DNA of 64,000 nucleotides from positions 14,949,820 through 15,013,819 of the forward strand of contig OZ024783.1 in assembly GCA_964017065.1 (NCBI GenBank), written 5' to 3'. Made by a program: the position numbers and the translations under genes. The DNA is from Haliclona indistincta. Lineage: Eukaryota; Porifera; Demospongiae; Haplosclerida; Chalinidae. This document shows, piece after piece, positions 1-10,825 of this stretch. The number at the start of each line of letters is the position of its first letter. Within the stretch, counting starts at the first letter, position 1. Below the pieces are notes generated by a model, which saw only the letters and a list, made by a program, of their open reading frames with translations, was not told the DNA's origin and made no database searches.

Positions 1-423
1 TTCTTTTTTCTCTTTTTTATTCATTCATCTCCTCTTTCCATCAATCTGCTACTTGCCCACCCCATCCTTGTCATTCAGACTAATAAAACAGAATGCCGGT
101 CAGTACAACAACAATCTCATACACATTCTTTCTCTCTAATCTCTGTCACATTACACTTGGACTTTGCTAAAGCCTAGTCCACAATAGGTCGCATTGACAG
201 CGCCGCAAGAAGTAGAACTTGTTTCTGTCCTCGTGTCGCGTTACGCGGTGGTCAAAAAAAGCGTTTCACTGCACCGCATACGCATTGCAACGTATTGTGA
301 ACGATTTGCCGCATCACTTAGCTTTGCAACTCATTGTGAACTACAACTCATATTATCACTCTAACTCATACATAGTTAATTCACATAATTACGCCTATTT
401 GTTTCTTTCTTTGGTGATAACAG
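1..423. other. Probable upstream intron of CHORDC1
   Basis: The stretch begins with a pyrimidine-rich run and ends with the acceptor at 421-423 that opens the first recognised CHORDC1 exon. The short open frames here show no family resemblance. I see no exon that would extend the CHORD domains. Confidence 0.5.
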
Positions 424-1844
424 GTATGACTGGCACCAAACAGGTTCCATGGTTGTCGTGACGATATTCGCCAAGTGCACTCTTCCTGATGACTGTACCA
501 TTGAAGTCAATCCTACCTCGGTAAGAGAAGTGATGTTGATTTTTACGATCACCCACCTTTCCACTGTTGCTCTTCTCTAGCTAAGAGTTTCATTTCAATT
601 CGAAGGAGGCAAGAAGAGATATGAGAAATCATGGACACTGTTTGGGGTATGCATTACCATAAATTTGGAAATTTTCAGCATCAAAATATCTTTGTCGTTC
701 GTCCTTACGACGAAAATTAATTATGCGAAAATTTTACATGTATTGGTTTAATCAATGCGCACTCAAGCTAACGACGAAAATTAGATACACCGAAAAATTA
801 ATTTGATAGAACAAAATTTGGATACGCGAAAATTTCCAGATTTATGGTATACACCCTATGACTGTGGGTTTTAGTTGTCTTTTGTAGCTTTTTCAAACTT
901 TTGTGGATATAGTAGATGTGTAGATTGTGGAAGGTTTAGTAACCATGAGCAATTGCAACTTCACGTACTACCTCGTGTTAGCATTCTGCTAGATGGTTTT
1001 CTTGGTGGGTTTTTTACCCATTACCTGCTCATTCATTTCCTGTCGTAGGCTGTGTACATGTACAAACTTAAATAAAACCCTACCTCAGTTAAATCCATTT
1101 TCTGTTACTATACTTGGTTTTGCAACAGAGGCATGATCGGAATGTTCGTGCTGAATATAAAGAGAAATACGCGCTATGACGAGGTGACCGCCTACTGTTG
1201 GACAAGGTCCACGGATGAATTTCGCGGGAATATACTGATCTACTGTCAGCTTCGCATACTTTCGCGAAATTCATCCGTGGACCCTGTCCAACAGTAGGTG
1301 GTAACCTCGTCATAACGCGTTTTTCTCATTATATTCAGTGCGAACATTCCATCACTCCTCTGTTGCTAAACCAAGTATTGTTTCATTTTCCACCTACATG
1401 TCCTTTCGATTCAAAGGGGCAAGAAAAGTTATTGATACCACCCTCAAAAAATTATGAGCTAGGCTGGTGTTCTGAGTGGGCAGGCCTGACAATTCTCACA
1501 TAAATTATGTCTTGTATTATACTCGCACATAATTATTTTGGTAGTGCGAATTCACCCATAGCTCATCGTACATTTCAACTAACTCTATAAACTATTATTA
1601 ACCCTCGGCGCATGCGCGAGGGTTACGGTACTTGGTTTGTCATTATGTCTTCATTAACTCACTGTTTACTGTGCTTTTGTAGGTAGTTGATCCTGCTCGT
1701 AGCAGTGTGGAGCTCATGGCTGCCAAGGTGGAGATCTCCTTGCGCAAGGCAGACGCCATGGGCTGGAAGTATCTCCAATTTCAGCAGACTCCCAAACCAG
1801 TTCAACCTCCTCCAACAAATGATGACGACGATTTTGGCATCTAG
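424..1844 (+). CDS. CHORDC1: CHORDC1-like protein, C-terminal CS domain (5' part outside window)
   Basis: CHORDC1 is a cytosolic HSP90 co-chaperone with two zinc-binding CHORD domains and a CS (p23-like) domain. Three exons of the CS domain are visible: 424-520, 581-646 and 1683-1844. All have AG/GT borders and compatible phases. Exon 1 encodes YDWHQTGSMVVVTIFAKC, matching the family's WHQTG start of the CS domain. Exon 2 encodes a VSFQFEGGKKRYEKSW strand followed by LFG. Exon 3 encodes VVDPARSSVELMAAKVEISL and then RKADAMGW, the characteristic end of this CS domain. The protein ends with an acidic DDDDFGI tail before TAG. The two CHORD domains must lie to the left of the window, since I found no convincing exon in 1-423. 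The 1 kb last intron carries two repeat elements. Family assignment is from recalled motifs and is strong. Confidence 0.86.
655..849. mobile_element. MITE, family A (about 195 bp, inverted termini)
   Basis: The ends are inverted copies: TACCATAAATTTGGAAATTTTC at the left and its near complement at the right. The interior is rich in CGAAAAT/ATTTTCG. Relatives with the same terminal design are at 1983-2185, 59346-59552 and 61550-61747. It lies in the last intron of CHORDC1. Confidence 0.7.
1097..1393. repeat. Long hairpin element (arms about 120 bp)
   Basis: Positions 1111-1228 are the reverse complement of 1263-1377 with a few mismatches, for example GTCCACGGATGAATTTCGCG against CGCGAAATTCATCCGTGGAC. 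The spacer is about 35 bp. It looks like a foldback-type non-autonomous element inside the CHORDC1 intron. Confidence 0.75.
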
Positions 1845-1982
1845 ACACTCTGCAATCCATATTTACATGTTATGCTGAACTTGTTTATCATTGATAATAT
1901 TTGTGTTTTTATTTATACAAATGGCAGTTTTCATTTCTACACTGCCGCCAATGTTACATTGCTATTTTGGAACTAGACTACA

Positions 1983-2185
1983 CACCGTATAGCGGGAAAT
2001 TTTCGCGGGAGAAAACTTTCGCGAATTATAGACTATTATTCGCTAACATAATTATTATCCGCGTATGTCTTTTTTTAGATAGGGCAATAACGATGATTCG
2101 CGAAAAATAATTGTTATTCTTTGTGAAAAGTTCTATCTCGCGCATTTGAGAAATTTCTCCCGCGAAAATTTCCCGCTATACGGTA
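1983..2185. mobile_element. MITE, family A
   Basis: The terminal inverted repeat reads ACCGTATAGCGGGAAATTTT on both ends, followed by CGCGGGAGA. The internal sequence (GATAGGGCAATAAC, ATTCGCG) matches the copies inside the TRIM gene introns. It lies just past the CHORDC1 stop codon. Confidence 0.8.
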
Positions 2186-4626
2186 GATGCTTGCAGTTGT
2201 ACGTATGTGGTTGATGAGCAGTGTAAGTTGTGTAGTCAGGTGCTTACGAGCGGTACAGAGGACATGCAACTCCAATGTAATGAATAGCCCATTTCCATAA
2301 TGCGAATTAGGTTGGGGGCCATGGGCCTTGTAGTAGCGATGTGCGTGGGCATGGTCATGCGGTCGGAAACGTCTTCGCCTTTTTCAATTCAAAAATGGTG
2401 AAATTGTCTTGCGCGACTTCTGAGTACCGTTTCAGTGGCTAAGAAGCACCCAAAGGTTTTCAGATACGCTGATTCCAACTAATTATGAAATTTAAGTGGA
2501 TAATTCTTGGAAACAATCCTGTTTTGCTATGATCAATCAGTGCTAGATAAAAAAAAAACAGCAATTTGGTAATCAAAAATTAGTTTCGTAGTCAAACAGT
2601 TTGCAATGTTAGTTAAACTTGGAGAATGCCTCTGACCAGCACTTACAAAGATATTAGTATCAGTTTAGGTAAGTGCAAACGTGAAAATTACACACAAATA
2701 GCAGTGGTTTTGGTGAGTGCAAAATGTAGCCCAGATCATAGAGAATGCACAAAAATGTGTTTCCGAGCACCCTGAAGCCATAAAATGTCCAAATTTTCTT
2801 GGCAGCCATTTTTTTCTCCTAAAACGCTGTGAAATTTGTACTGAAGCCATAGAAATGCCGCCGTCATAACGTTTCGCGCAGGGGGTGCGCCGAAAACCAC
2901 TGGATTTTTTGCGGTTATTTGTATTCTTCGTTTTAGCTTAATTTTGGAATATTTTAACACTTTTTGATAAAGTTATGGTGTCTGAAGTATGTATGTCGCC
3001 AAATGGCGACAATAGGGGTTAAAGGGTTAATGACCGCGCGTAGCGTCTTCTATAGCAACAGACCATTGCGTCTTTGCAAGTTTGAAAAATTCGCGATGTT
3101 ATTGCGCTCACAGTGTTATGTGCGATGAACTATATAATAAGCCAGTTATTACACTACACAACTCGGGCATCAACCGACATTAAATTAATGACCTCGGGAA
3201 CGTCGGTTGCCCTCGAACAGTCTCGAGCTGCGCTCTCGACCGTTCAGTGCTCGGGCAACTCGACTTTCCCGCGGTCATGTCGGTTAATCCATCTAGTGTT
3301 GTTGAATATCATTAATTTTGTATCCACATATATAAATATTATTAATAATTATAGTCAATACTACGTGACATATCTAAGATAGCTGATCATGCAGTTCCTC
3401 GATTATTCACAAAACAAACAACTGCAGCTGCGTGTTGATGTATGTGCATAACTTATAATTATGTGGGAAGTTGACAATTTCATAAGCACTATAGAATGTA
3501 GATGCTATACACACAGAGTATATCAGCGAATTAAAAGTACCATAATGTGGAATACTGAAATCTACAAGGCTGCAATAATTATCATGCCTCAACAGATCTT
3601 CGCATGATTTCACACCATCCTGTTTTTATACTATGAGTCTGTGGTCATCGTGCAATTATAATGAGATTGTATATTGTTGATAATATCAATCCACACATGC
3701 AGCCAAGACTACGTGACATATCTAAGGTAACACACTCAGTCTTTACATGGCTTGGCAACAGCTTACGTAGCACAACTAACAATACTGAATAGCATACCAA
3801 TAACACTTTTGTTATAATTATCATTGCCGCAAGTTGACATCACTAATTTTAAGTAGAAGAAGTAAAAATTTAAATGAACCAGTAAGTTGTCAGCTTTGAA
3901 ACAAGTTTTATACATGGTTTTATTTGCAGGCACCGAACCGAGTTTATTATGAATAAATTTGTGAGATATAACCATGAACTCTTGGTATGGTAGCCATGAC
4001 AACAGACTCAGTGATAGTCATAAACACAAGTTGTAGAAAACATGTAAAGACATCCTTCAGCCCTAGCTTGTACAAGATAATAAAGTGTTGAAACTGGGGT
4101 TGAAACTTGATAATTATCACCTCAGAGAACTCAAGATGAAGCCCTGCCATTCTCAGCCATACTAATACAGTCTTTTGCTTGAAACTGATCATGACACTAG
4201 AATCTAACTTGAATGTTAATCTTTTCAAATCAAGTGGGCTACGTTCTGGCAATCCACATAATAAGAGAGCTGAGGTCAATCAAGGAAATGAGACATTCAT
4301 TAAAGACCGAAATGATGATCAAGATATATTCTCCAGCTTCTATCTCTTTATTAGCACTTAAAACTAGACGTCTATACCGTAGATGAGTATGTCTCAAGTG
4401 TCACAGACCATGCAGAGACCATGTGCAATGGCTATATGCAACAGTCATTCTCACAATAAATAACGAGTAAATTATGATAATTATTTTAATGGAGACAAAA
4501 TTAATACAACTATATTATATTAGAAAAATTAATGGTTACTGTCTTGTACTAAGTATACCCAAACTACGTTGCAGTGTTACACACAACAGCAAAAGTCAAT
4601 ATTTGCAAGCGAAAGTCACCAATACA
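2186..4626. other. Intergenic region with old repeats, no gene recognised
   Basis: 2600-3020 holds a diverged element ending in AAAGGGTTAA, related to the TTAA-flanked elements described at 24 kb. 3022-3290 is a partial copy of the GACCGCGCGTAGCGTCTTCT element seen at 24.6 and 29.3 kb. 3290-3790 is a dispersed repeat (marker TACGTGACATATCTAAG) also found, often inverted, at 47.4, 49.1, 55.4 and 56.2 kb. The short open frames show no protein-like features. Confidence 0.6.
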
Positions 4627-7600
4627 CTAGTATATCAGAGATTCTCTCCTCATGTAAACTTCAAAAGTAGGTACTGACTGCTCAGAAACTGCATCACCTT
4701 CTTGACCAACTAACAGACTGTCTGTCTCTTCATTCTTGCTACAACACTTTATGAAGTTCTGACAGAAACGTTGAATTATGTGAAAGAGTAGAATTCCAAT
4801 AAATGTGAAAAGAGCAGCACTTATACTGACAATAGCGATCACTTGCTCATTGAAATGATTATTTTGGTAAACTGCAGCAAGAGCTGACAGTAAACCAAGA
4901 TTAAGAAAAGATAAGCATTCTAAGATATTCAGGTATTTCTTTTGATAGACTCCTTGAAAAATGACCATTAGTGAAAGAAGCACAGTGGAGCTAGTTGTTA
5001 TGAAGATAAGAGTACCAAATGTGTCCAAGTGAAGTGATACTAGTGTGAATAATGCCATACGAACCAGGAGCAAAAGACCAGTCCAAAACCGACAGTTGTC
5101 CTTGTAAGGTCCATGGTAGGCATCAATCAAAGGCTTGAACTTGATCCATCGTCTGCGAAAGAACACAATTCTTGTGAGATATTTCTCAATTACAAAATCA
5201 AAAAGTAAAGCAAATGTGTAGGGAACAGCAAGAAGAAGAAACAACACAGCTACTGCCATGAGTATGTAGTGCTCTGGTGAGAAATATGGAACATTTCCAT
5301 CCACGTACCACACAGTAGTAATGTTTCCTTCACAAGACAGTTCAACCCATGTTAGAGCTGGTGCAAATGTGCGAAAGATCTTTGTAAATGAGAGCAAGAT
5401 GAGAGTAGCGAGTACCTGCACTACATTGCCTCCAATCTTTCTGGACAGCCATGCTGAGTAGCGACACAGGACTATGATGGTGGCTATGATGAACCATATG
5501 TAGAGAGGGAACACAAACTGCAGCCACACCTTGGCATAGGCTGTCATGTCAGGGTAAAAGCATGTCTCAATACCGAGGTCAAGATTGAGCCAAGCAATGA
5601 ACTGACTTAGTACTGGAATAGGACCATTAGGAAAGAAGATACCAGTGTTTTCACTTATCTTGACAATACTGGCATAGAATATGAGCCCATTGATGGTACC
5701 AATGGAGACTGTCAAGTTCAAGATCATCAGAAAAGCTACCAAACCAAACCCAGCAGCAGCAAAGAGAACCATCAGAGCAAGGTATTGGAAATGACGACAT
5801 TTAATGCAGTTGTTAGATCCTAGAGCAAGGCTGAGCCCATCCTGACACTTGCCACACAATAACCCAGTCCTGTTGAGAGCACACTGGGGATCAGGATCAG
5901 TGAGAGAGAAGCTGACCTGTGCTGTGTTGCAGTAGTCTAAAGGACATGGAGTTTGCACAACTACACAATCACTGATATTACCAATCCAAGTATCACCTTC
6001 TCGTGTCATGTGTTTACTGGTAACATCACAAGTGACAGAAGTGGCTTCTTGTCTGAGCTTGTCACAATCACACGATCTGGTTTTGTTTGATAATTCAAAT
6101 CCAAGTGGGCAGTCAGACAATGAAATATTCAAAATCTTAAAAGTCAATAATGTCACTGTACCGAGCACTTTCAATCTGTATGACTTGTAAATTGGTCTAA
6201 GAGCAATAGTTGTGCATTCCTTAGCACTTGTGTTGTGTAGTCCTATATCACCTGTATTGTCTAGTGGTCGTATCTGAAGTATTCCTGGAGAAACTCCATC
6301 TAACTGTCCAACAGTGACAACAGATATATAGATCTCTTCTCCAGGATAGGCTGTCATCGTTAGCTGTGTCTGAGAGCAGTTTATTGTGTTGTTGTCATCA
6401 CAGAAGCAGACATCAGTAGATTCTGATGATATTACTGAGGGACCAGTCTGTGCTGAATAATTGAATGTTCTGTTATAGATCTCGCTACTTGTTGAGAAAT
6501 GATCAGTAAAAAATAAAAAGCAATCTGTAATGTCACCTCCATAGATAGCAGTGCCTGCTATATCTGCTTTGTTTCCAGTCATTGTAACTGCCTTCACTGA
6601 TTCAGGATATGTGTGATCTGAGTATTGGTAGAAACAGGTACCAATAGCGAATTGAATATCAACAAATATGGCTCCTCCTCTTTGCTTTGCTGCGTTATTG
6701 GTAAAATTGAGAACAGAATTTTTGTAAAGCACAAGATAAGATCTTTGATACAGGGCTAGTCCACCGCCATCAATGCCAGTGTTGTTGCGAAGAACTAGTG
6801 TACCATTCAATAGTAATTTAGTGGTATAAAGAATTATACCGGACATCCTGTTATTGATAATGCTAACATTACTCAACATGAGATTATCAATACCATTTGC
6901 ATATACAACTGCAGGTGGTGATGTCACTTCACTATTATTAGTATTGTTGATCGCAATGACATTCTCAAGTGTAACAAAGAAATTGCCTCGATATTGAAAA
7001 GTCAATAATTCGAAAACTAATATATCTGGTCCAATATTGTGGCTTACTTCAATGGACTGCATTATTATTCTTCTGGATAGCGTAATACCAGTAGCATCAA
7101 AAAAAACAATTTGGCCGCGTCTGTTGTTGTTGTAAATGAATTTAGAGTTGACTATTGTGATAACGGACACCAGTGAAACGCTTTGAGTGGCTGGACACTG
7201 TTTAGGTGGAGTTCCATACGAGAATACTCCTAATGCCCAACCATGTGCATGAGAGCTGAGTGAGTTGACGATTGTTAAATTGTAAGTGCTTACATCATAT
7301 TCCAAAACAGAAAATATAAAATTTCCGTATCCAGTATTTTGAAATGCTGTCACAGAATCGAGTATAGTGGCAACAATATATGATCTCTGATCATATGTAA
7401 TATACATACCTCCACCGAGACTGTGTCCCCTAATTGTTGCAAATAAAAATGATGAATTTGTGCCTAAAATGAGTAAATTATAGCTATCACTCTGAGGAAC
7501 ACAGGTAAGTGGATCCAAGTACACAATTGCAATATTACCTCCATTGAAATCACCTTGAATTGTATTTCTAGAAAATGACGAGTGAATAATATTCATATCA

Positions 7601-8139
7601 ACTCCATCAGTTTCAATCAAAAGACCATTACCAGTTCCATTCTGAATAGAAACATGATCTATTTTAATCAAATGGCCAATTTCAAAATAAGCAAGACTGC
7701 CTTTGTAGAAACAATTTGACCTACAAAACTTTTTCATGTCACCCCCACAGTTAGTGATGGTGATGTACTTGAAGGTGATATTAAAGCTACTAACAAAAGC
7801 AATACCAGTACTGGAGTGGTCAGTACACTTGATGACCACTGTAGACTGCCAGACAGTCTCATGAAAGCCCTGCTCCATTCTCCCATTGCCTTCAAACACA
7901 GCGTCAGTCAAATTCGTGAACACCACTAGTTCCTGAAGATCCAACAAGTGAGTTCCCTCCAAGAAATGAACAACCAAGCCAGATAAGTTGGAGAAGGTGT
8001 CAGCCATTTTCCCAAATGTGGTGACATTATAGCAAATTCCAGGACAGTGCTCACCTTCAGATGGCTGAATGTAGACATCTTTTGTTGAACATAAACATGA
8101 GATGCTAAGCAACAGGAAAACAATCATCATTGTAGCCAT
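4627..8139 (-). CDS. Beta-helix ectodomain multi-pass membrane protein, 1170 aa, intronless
   Basis: I do not recognise a named gene. The protein starts with a signal peptide (MATMMIVFLLLSISCLCS). About residues 20-600 alternate short hydrophobic strands with Asn-rich turns and many N-x-S/T glycosylation sites, the pattern of a right-handed parallel beta-helix (pectin-lyase-like). About residues 680-810 are cysteine-rich, ending in LLCGKCQDGLSLALGSNNC, a spacing seen in other extracellular cysteine-rich modules. From about 815 to 1130 there are seven or eight hydrophobic helices, then a short cytoplasmic tail. The expected topology is a large glycosylated extracellular sensor or adhesion part on a multi-pass membrane anchor. 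The single 3.5 kb exon contrasts with the intron-rich neighbours and may reflect retroposition or a family habit. A TATA-like CTATATAA lies about 50 bp upstream of the start. Function unknown. Confidence 0.85.
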   Translation of the reverse strand: MATMMIVFLLLSISCLCSTKDVYIQPSEGEHCPGICYNVTTFGKMADTFSNLSGLVVHFLEGTHLLDLQELVVFTNLTDAVFEGNGRMEQGFHETVWQSTVVIKCTDHSSTGIAFVSSFNITFKYITITNCGGDMKKFCRSNCFYKGSLAYFEIGHLIKIDHVSIQNGTGNGLLIETDGVDMNIIHSSFSRNTIQGDFNGGNIAIVYLDPLTCVPQSDSYNLLILGTNSSFLFATIRGHSLGGGMYITYDQRSYIVATILDSVTAFQNTGYGNFIFSVLEYDVSTYNLTIVNSLSSHAHGWALGVFSYGTPPKQCPATQSVSLVSVITIVNSKFIYNNNRRGQIVFFDATGITLSRRIIMQSIEVSHNIGPDILVFELLTFQYRGNFFVTLENVIAINNTNNSEVTSPPAVVYANGIDNLMLSNVSIINNRMSGIILYTTKLLLNGTLVLRNNTGIDGGGLALYQRSYLVLYKNSVLNFTNNAAKQRGGAIFVDIQFAIGTCFYQYSDHTYPESVKAVTMTGNKADIAGTAIYGGDITDCFLFFTDHFSTSSEIYNRTFNYSAQTGPSVISSESTDVCFCDDNNTINCSQTQLTMTAYPGEEIYISVVTVGQLDGVSPGILQIRPLDNTGDIGLHNTSAKECTTIALRPIYKSYRLKVLGTVTLLTFKILNISLSDCPLGFELSNKTRSCDCDKLRQEATSVTCDVTSKHMTREGDTWIGNISDCVVVQTPCPLDYCNTAQVSFSLTDPDPQCALNRTGLLCGKCQDGLSLALGSNNCIKCRHFQYLALMVLFAAAGFGLVAFLMILNLTVSIGTINGLIFYASIVKISENTGIFFPNGPIPVLSQFIAWLNLDLGIETCFYPDMTAYAKVWLQFVFPLYIWFIIATIIVLCRYSAWLSRKIGGNVVQVLATLILLSFTKIFRTFAPALTWVELSCEGNITTVWYVDGNVPYFSPEHYILMAVAVLFLLLAVPYTFALLFDFVIEKYLTRIVFFRRRWIKFKPLIDAYHGPYKDNCRFWTGLLLLVRMALFTLVSLHLDTFGTLIFITTSSTVLLSLMVIFQGVYQKKYLNILECLSFLNLGLLSALAAVYQNNHFNEQVIAIVSISAALFTFIGILLFHIIQRFCQNFIKCCSKNEETDSLLVGQEGDAVSEQSVPTFEVYMRRESLIY

Positions 8140-8509
8140 ATGCAGCTTAGACAGGCTCGAGTTACATGCAGTCCAATAGTATCAATTATATAGTCACCTT
8201 AACCACTAGTTGATTTAACTTTACTACAGTTTCAAAATTAAATTAAATCAACATATTTTAAAGACTGTTAATGTATTCTTAGAAAAAGTGGAAAGCATAA
8301 TTATAGAAAGCATTATTCAATAATGTATGACAAAACCTAATAAGGTATTGAAAATGAACATATTCATTTGAATTTTTGTAACAACAGTGCACATGACTGA
8401 GACAATTAATGTCCATGGCAACTCACTGTAGAATTCCGAGACAATAGTCCTGGTTACGAAACTCTATGGAAGTCATAATGAAGATGACAGTCCCACAGTG
8501 TACCATGGT

Positions 8510-8870
8510 ATAATTAACCCTTTAATTACTGAATTATTTTGATGAAAATTTGAGTTGCATGCTCTAAACTGACAGTTTGTCTTGTGATTTTCTACAACAT
8601 GCAGTACGCTAGCTGTTCCAAACTAGCACTGTTTTTTCCAGGCATGTCAAAGTTTACGACCATGTACTAAACTCTGAGTTGGCCACTCCCACTTCGGAAC
8701 TGAAGCCGCTTAAGTGCTGCGACCTCATCTTTTTTCAGTCAATTTTGGTCTTCGTTTCGCCCTGGTGAGTGATACAAAATCTTGGTGGTGTCCAGGTGAG
8801 CAAACAGCATAGTTTAGACCATAATATTATTCTATGCCCAAGTATGCTTTCCCTGGCATCCTGAAGCCTT
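8510..8870. repeat. Copy of TTAA-flanked repeat family (piggyBac-like MITE)
   Basis: Begins TTAACCCTTTAA and shares long stretches with 19434-19845 and, inverted, with 23999-24587, for example AAACTGACAGTTTGTCTTG and GAGTTGGCCACTCCCACTTC. The right end is diverged. Confidence 0.65.
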
Positions 8871-9214
8871 AAAAAATAATGCCAAAAATATTTTCTTATC
8901 CATAATAATAGAGACTAGTTTTGCAATGCAAGGGAATTAATCAGCATGTATTTGGGTTGTTCAATTACAAAATAATGCAAATACATGACTAGTTGAAATT
9001 CAAATACTTTTACAAGGTATTTTAACAAAATTGATATTAAGTATTTGACCCCAAGCCTGGCAAGAAAAACGAACTTTCGTCTCATCAGGAGGCAAATTAT
9101 AGTACAGCACGTTATTATTTGCTGTATGGGCATTTCAAACAAGCTTCAGGCTAGTAAGAGGCTGTTGTACTCATGAACTGCAGTGTCTTAACCAAAATTG
9201 CAGTGCCTGATTTT

Positions 9215-9515
9215 GCACAAGTTTCATACTTTGTGGTCCCAGCTTCTCAGTGTGTTTGCAGCACGATCAAATGCCCTTTTAGCATCATTTACTCTGTTCT
9301 CAGCATCTTTAAATTTGTCAATAGCTCTGTCAAAGTGAACCTTCTGATCATCTACTTTACTCCCTACATTATTAATGGCTTTTGTGGTAGTATCTGAAGT
9401 AGATCGAAGAGCATTCTGTATTTCTGCAAAGAAGTTGTTCTTTAAGAGACTACGTACTCTGCCTTGTAAAAGTCACAGTTGGCAGTGATGTGGAGAAAGT
9501 ACTATACAATGTCAG
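9215..9515 (-). pseudogene. Decayed fragment of the C-terminal region of the large protein at 11.7-15.9 kb
   Basis: On the minus strand this segment matches 12770-13070, the exon part encoding the helical stretch that contains AIDHAKSKVNAQKVHFDRAI. Shared tracts include TCTCAGTGTGTTTGCAGCAC and GATCGAAGAGCATTCTGTAT. Small deletions break the frame and nothing upstream of the fragment is present. It is a partial tandem duplicate, about 3.5 kb downstream of its parent exon in gene orientation. Confidence 0.75.
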
Positions 9516-10167
9516 TGCCAAGGCCGTAGCCAGGATTTGGGGAAGGGGGTTCTTATTTGCGACGCAAAGCGCTGGCGAAAAATTTTAGCTAATTAATTAT
9601 TCATTAGGTAGGGTCCGCAATGAAAAATCGACTGTCACAGATTCAGCGGGATGGCGACTCGGTGTGTAGAGTTGCTTTGTACGGACATAGAACGGATAGA
9701 TATAGAAGCGCCAAGTCTTTCGTTTTTGCAGGAATAAATAAAACGCTAAAAAAATTAGGGGTGGAGCCTACGAATTGCTTATAAACTACTTTATATTCGA
9801 GTTACATTCGATGCACACGATACAGTTTTGTTGTCAAGAATGCACAGCATCGTGCTGTCATGATTTGAACACTCTTCGAGGCCGCAACAGCTCCTCTGCA
9901 TCGTTTTCAAGACGTAATCTGGAAGTGGGCGGGGCCTCCGAGACGCCACGATAACAGTTCTTGGTCTCTAGCGCTCTTGTACACCGTACGGGATAGTATC
10001 AGTTTGCCTACTCCCGTTTGGCCTACTATCGTTTTGCCTATTACGAAGCTCAGGCGTGCTGTTTTGCCTAGTCACGTGCGCAAGCCGCCTTCGGCGGCTT
10101 ATATACTCTACGCGCGCGCGTACAGAATCACTATAAAGGCTTGTTTATAGCACTGGTCGGTCAGCTG

Positions 10168-10245
10168 GTTCCGGTGGCGCAGCGGTTTAGTGCGGTGGCT
10201 TGTAGTGCTGATGTTCAGGGTTCGATTCCCGCTCAGTACTTCCTT
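10168..10245 (+). repeat. tRNA-derived SINE-like segment
   Basis: It contains an A-box-like TGGCGCAGCGG and a B-box-like GGTTCGATTCC at tRNA-like spacing. The acceptor stem does not pair, so this is not a working tRNA gene. A related copy is at about 36620-36700, with the B box weakened to GGTTCTTTTCC. Both are preceded by GTACAGAATCACTATAAAGG. Confidence 0.6.
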
Positions 10246-10653
10246 TTTAATTTTTTCCCCAAAAAACTTAGTTTTTTTTTAACTAAGTCGATCGTCGGGA
10301 CAGCTTGCAATCCAGTGAAGGACGAAGGCCCTGTTTAGGACGACCCTCTCGACGATCTTTAGCCAGGGCCGAAGGCCCGGTTTAGGACGACCCTCCCGAC
10401 GATCCTTAGGCTTAGGCTTACCAAGGGCCGAAGGCCCGGTTTAGGACACCCTCCCGACGATCCTTAGGCTTACCAAGGGCCGAAGGCCCGGTTTAGGACA
10501 CCCTCCCGACTTTGCACAGTTAGGAGAAGGTTTTTAGGGTTCAGGGTTTAGGGTTTAGTTTAATAATTTTGGTAGGCGAAACAAAACGCCTGAGGCCCTT
10601 AGTAGTCAAAATGAGAATAGGCGAACTGGGAGTAGGCGAACCGGTACCAAACC

Positions 10654-10825
10654 TTTCTGTCCAAGTAGGGTAGCAATGTAATTGCACACCAAGTTTCATC
10701 AAGTTCATTTGCTTCCTTCCACCAAATCCAAGAAATACTTTAAAATTTTGGATTTGGTGGAAGGAAGCAAATGAACTTGATGAAACTTGGTGTGCAATTA
10801 CATTGCTATCCTACTTGGACAGAAA
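10654..10825. repeat. Near-perfect 78 bp-arm hairpin
   Basis: 10654-10731 and 10748-10825 are almost exact inverted copies around a 16 bp loop; one visible mismatch is in the AGTAGGG/CCTACTT part. It sits inside the larger palindrome. Confidence 0.85.

Noticed and set aside
10168..10245. A functional tRNA gene
   Set aside because: A and B box motifs are present but the acceptor ends do not pair and the anticodon arm is poor, so I call it SINE-like.
10530..10560. Telomere-like TTTAGGG repeats marking an interstitial telomere
   Set aside because: Only two or three irregular copies inside a mobile element; most likely chance or element sequence.
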